Positions 62,494 through 64,000 of a stretch of 64,000 bases of DNA are shown here, piece by piece. The stretch comes from Lentisphaeraceae bacterium. Lineage in GTDB: Bacteria; Verrucomicrobiota; Lentisphaeria; Lentisphaerales; Lentisphaeraceae. The stretch spans positions 1-64,000 of the forward strand of contig JAJPOQ010000091.1 in assembly GCA_021232515.1 (NCBI GenBank). Reading direction: 5' to 3'. The position numbers and the translations under genes are program-made. Below the pieces are notes generated by a model that saw only the letters and a program-made list of their open reading frames with translations, did not search any database and was not told the DNA's origin. Numbering within the stretch: position 1 is the stretch's first letter; each line of letters begins with the position of its first letter.

Positions 62494-63413
62494 CTATCTA
62501 GCTGAGCAGCAGCTTCAGAAGCCAATACGCTCTTATGGACACTTTTCTTACAAAGCTCTATGGCTGATTTCCGATAATCTATCGGGCTCATAGAGGTTTG
62601 TTTTTTAAAGAATGTCGAAAAGTATTGGCAGGAAGAAAAACCGAGAGCAAAAGATATATCTGTGATGTTCATACTTTCATTGATGAGCATTTCTCTCGCA
62701 GCATTAAGCTTCTTGGTATTGATAAAATGAAGCGGAGACATGTCGGTCAACTTCTTAAAAAGGTTTCGAAAATGATTTTCGCTAAAACCACACAATTCCG
62801 ATAATTCTTTGACTGTAACAACCCTATCTAAGTTTTCATCTACATAGAGATTTACCTTTTCAAAAAAGTCAGAATCGATCAGTAAGTCTTTATGGTGACC
62901 GAATTCTGCATCAAATAGCCTTAATAAATTTATCTTCAGTATCTCAAATAAATGAGTCGCCATTTCTTGCGAATAAAAATGTGTTTCTTTGAACTCCTTT
63001 AGCAAAGCCTTACAAGGAGTTAAAAAGCGCTCGCCGGCATATAAAACGATTGGAAACTTTTTCCTTAGGAAAACACTTAAAGATTCATTAATCGAGCTTT
63101 CCTCAAACTCAAACAAATCAAATTGAGCAAAGTAGTGTTCTCCTTTTGGGAAAGCGCCTTTGAGAAAAGCCATAGTTTGATAAGGCTGAATAACGATGAG
63201 TTCTTTTTCGTGTATTTCATAGATGTGACCATTAATCCAAATACTCATATCGCCTTTGTGTACATAGATCAATTGATGATACTTTAGAGTATGCGGCAGA
63301 ACCATATTTGGCTCAGGGTGACGAATAACACGTCGACCTAATATAGGTAGCTGCTTAAGTAAAGATGGACCATCGTCATTTGGACGACCGAAGCGTTCTT
63401 GAGTATTTTTCAT
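62475..63413 (-). CDS. AraC-family transcriptional regulator
   Basis: The 312-residue protein has an N-terminal cupin-like sensor (about 40-120; HQLIYVHKGDMSIWINGHIY then EIHEKELIVIQPYQTMAF) and a C-terminal double helix-turn-helix (about 210-305; LSELCGFSENHFRNLFKKLT, TDISFALGFSSCQYFSTFFK) with the usual GFSS and SP.DYR ending. Members with this arrangement generally sense a sugar or its derivative. Nearby candidates for control are the CE2 esterase and the small membrane gene, but no operator was identified. Confidence 0.93.
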   Translation of the reverse strand: MKNTQERFGRPNDDGPSLLKQLPILGRRVIRHPEPNMVLPHTLKYHQLIYVHKGDMSIWINGHIYEIHEKELIVIQPYQTMAFLKGAFPKGEHYFAQFDLFEFEESSINESLSVFLRKKFPIVLYAGERFLTPCKALLKEFKETHFYSQEMATHLFEILKINLLRLFDAEFGHHKDLLIDSDFFEKVNLYVDENLDRVVTVKELSELCGFSENHFRNLFKKLTDMSPLHFINTKKLNAAREMLINESMNITDISFALGFSSCQYFSTFFKKQTSMSPIDYRKSAIELCKKSVHKSVLASEAAAQLDSHFKLL

Positions 63414-63483
63414 TTATAGATTTATACCAAAATAAAAATAAAGGTAATCTAAGAGTACTGCAGGAAATTATAAATTCACACAC

Positions 63484-64000
63484 TCACGGAACAACTAAAT
63501 CAACTTCCACTTCGGGAACTGAACGAGCCGGTATATCATTGATCGATTTTATAATTTTATATTTATCGCCTCTTACTTCAAAAGAGACTATATCGATATT
63601 TTTCTTCTCATGGTACTTCTTATTCACTTGCCCTTTGTAGTAGTAGATGTCACCGAAAATCGAAAACTCCACCTTAAATGGAACCGGCTTTTCGTTTCGA
63701 GGTGCAAATAGAACCAGAGAAACTGTAAAAATACCATCTTCGGAATCCTGCCAGATTATATTTTCGACTGGGTTTGGAACTGGGTCTGTCGCATTTTTAT
63801 CAATATCTAACACACCATTCCCCACTTCCTTACGTCCATAAAAAATAGCTTCTTCATGAGGTGTTGTTGAGTGAAGATCTAAGTCTGAAGTGCCATTCCA
63901 AATAAGCGTCAGTCTGACATCCACATCCCCATAACGACCTTTATTCCCAAGGACACGTTTCATAAATGTACCATCGCGGCCATTCATTCCTTTTCCTAAA
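63484..64000 (-). CDS. YfaP/DUF2135-like protein, N-terminus beyond the window
   Basis: A 167-residue frame from ATG 63987 stops at 63484-63486, but the same frame stays open to the right edge (LGKG before the Met), so the gene probably begins outside the window. The readable part contains VRLTLIWNGTSDLDLHSTTP, then EEAIFYGRKEVGNGVLDIDKNA and NPVENIIWQDSEDGIFTVSL, which is the DUF2135/YfaP beta-sandwich pattern (xDLDLHV, D.D, P.ENI.W). The C-terminus carries further strands ending VEVDLVVP. It is probably periplasmic or outer-membrane linked; function is unknown. Confidence 0.7.
   Translation of the reverse strand, partial: LGKGMNGRDGTFMKRVLGNKGRYGDVDVRLTLIWNGTSDLDLHSTTPHEEAIFYGRKEVGNGVLDIDKNATDPVPNPVENIIWQDSEDGIFTVSLVLFAPRNEKPVPFKVEFSIFGDIYYYKGQVNKKYHEKKNIDIVSFEVRGDKYKIIKSINDIPARSVPEVEVDLVVP

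Overview
AT-rich bacterial chromosome segment, most likely from a marine Lentisphaerota bacterium (Lentisphaera type). The basis is the combination of secreted Cys-type sulfatases beside carbohydrate esterases and lactonases, H-X9-DG prepilin-like proteins, ECF sigma factors next to membrane-anchored Ser/Thr kinases or FecR-like regulators, a Gram-negative type II secretion operon with a LolCD exporter, and frequent TTG/GTG starts. No rRNA, tRNA or CRISPR array was recognised.

Layout. 1-140: the start of an ISL3-like insertion sequence cut by the window edge, followed by a decayed prepilin gene (210-512). 571-3684: a divergent secreted glycosidase-like protein and sulfatase. 3724-6523: a divergent ECF sigma factor and an atypical Ser/Thr kinase. 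6647-9465: a tRNA-dihydrouridine synthase, nicotinate phosphoribosyltransferase and a His-rich lipoprotein. 9685-13244: a tandem pair of transmembrane Ser/Thr kinases with ConA-like outer domains. 13245-15803: a gene-poor AT-rich stretch, an H-X9-DG prepilin and a tail-anchored orphan. 15973-18663: a secreted esterase and SMP-30-type lactonase, EngB, and a 47-residue membrane protein. 18728-29659 (minus): a complete-looking core type II secretion operon in the order F-G-H-I-J-K-L-M-C-D-E, a cyclic permutation of the classical C-to-M order. 29944-33202: LolC/E, LolD, TadA and a PHP phosphoesterase.

33210-39878: a coiled-coil protein, a YjfB-like small motility-type protein with a candidate sigma-28 promoter, ClpB, an orphan gene also preceded by a sigma-28-like box, an ECF sigma/FecR pair in which the FecR protein ends in a thioredoxin-like domain without its cysteines, and a methyltransferase. 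39990-46118: TrpRS, a rhomboid-like membrane protein with a zinc-binding-looking tail, a DUF58 protein, and a partial ebo cluster (eboC-eboD-eboE). 46115-57019: a Sel1-repeat protein, TPR-methyltransferase, PhnA-type protein, periplasmic lactonase, two-part GT9-like protein, a two-component system, a Lys/Glu-rich exported peptide, a second sulfatase and an AsmA-like protein. 57195-64000: MetH, a CE2-type acetylesterase, a DUF3592-like protein, an AraC regulator, and a YfaP-like (DUF2135) protein that runs off the right edge.

How it fits together. Secreted sulfatases, esterases and lactonases suggest degradation of sulfated, acylated marine polysaccharides. The type II system is a plausible outlet for such enzymes, and the sigma/kinase/FecR pairs plausible surface sensing. 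The most unusual items are the FecR-thioredoxin fusion, the stripped-down ebo cluster, the rearranged T2SS operon whose pseudopilins lack the usual Gly(-1), and two sigma-28-like promoters in a window without flagellar genes.
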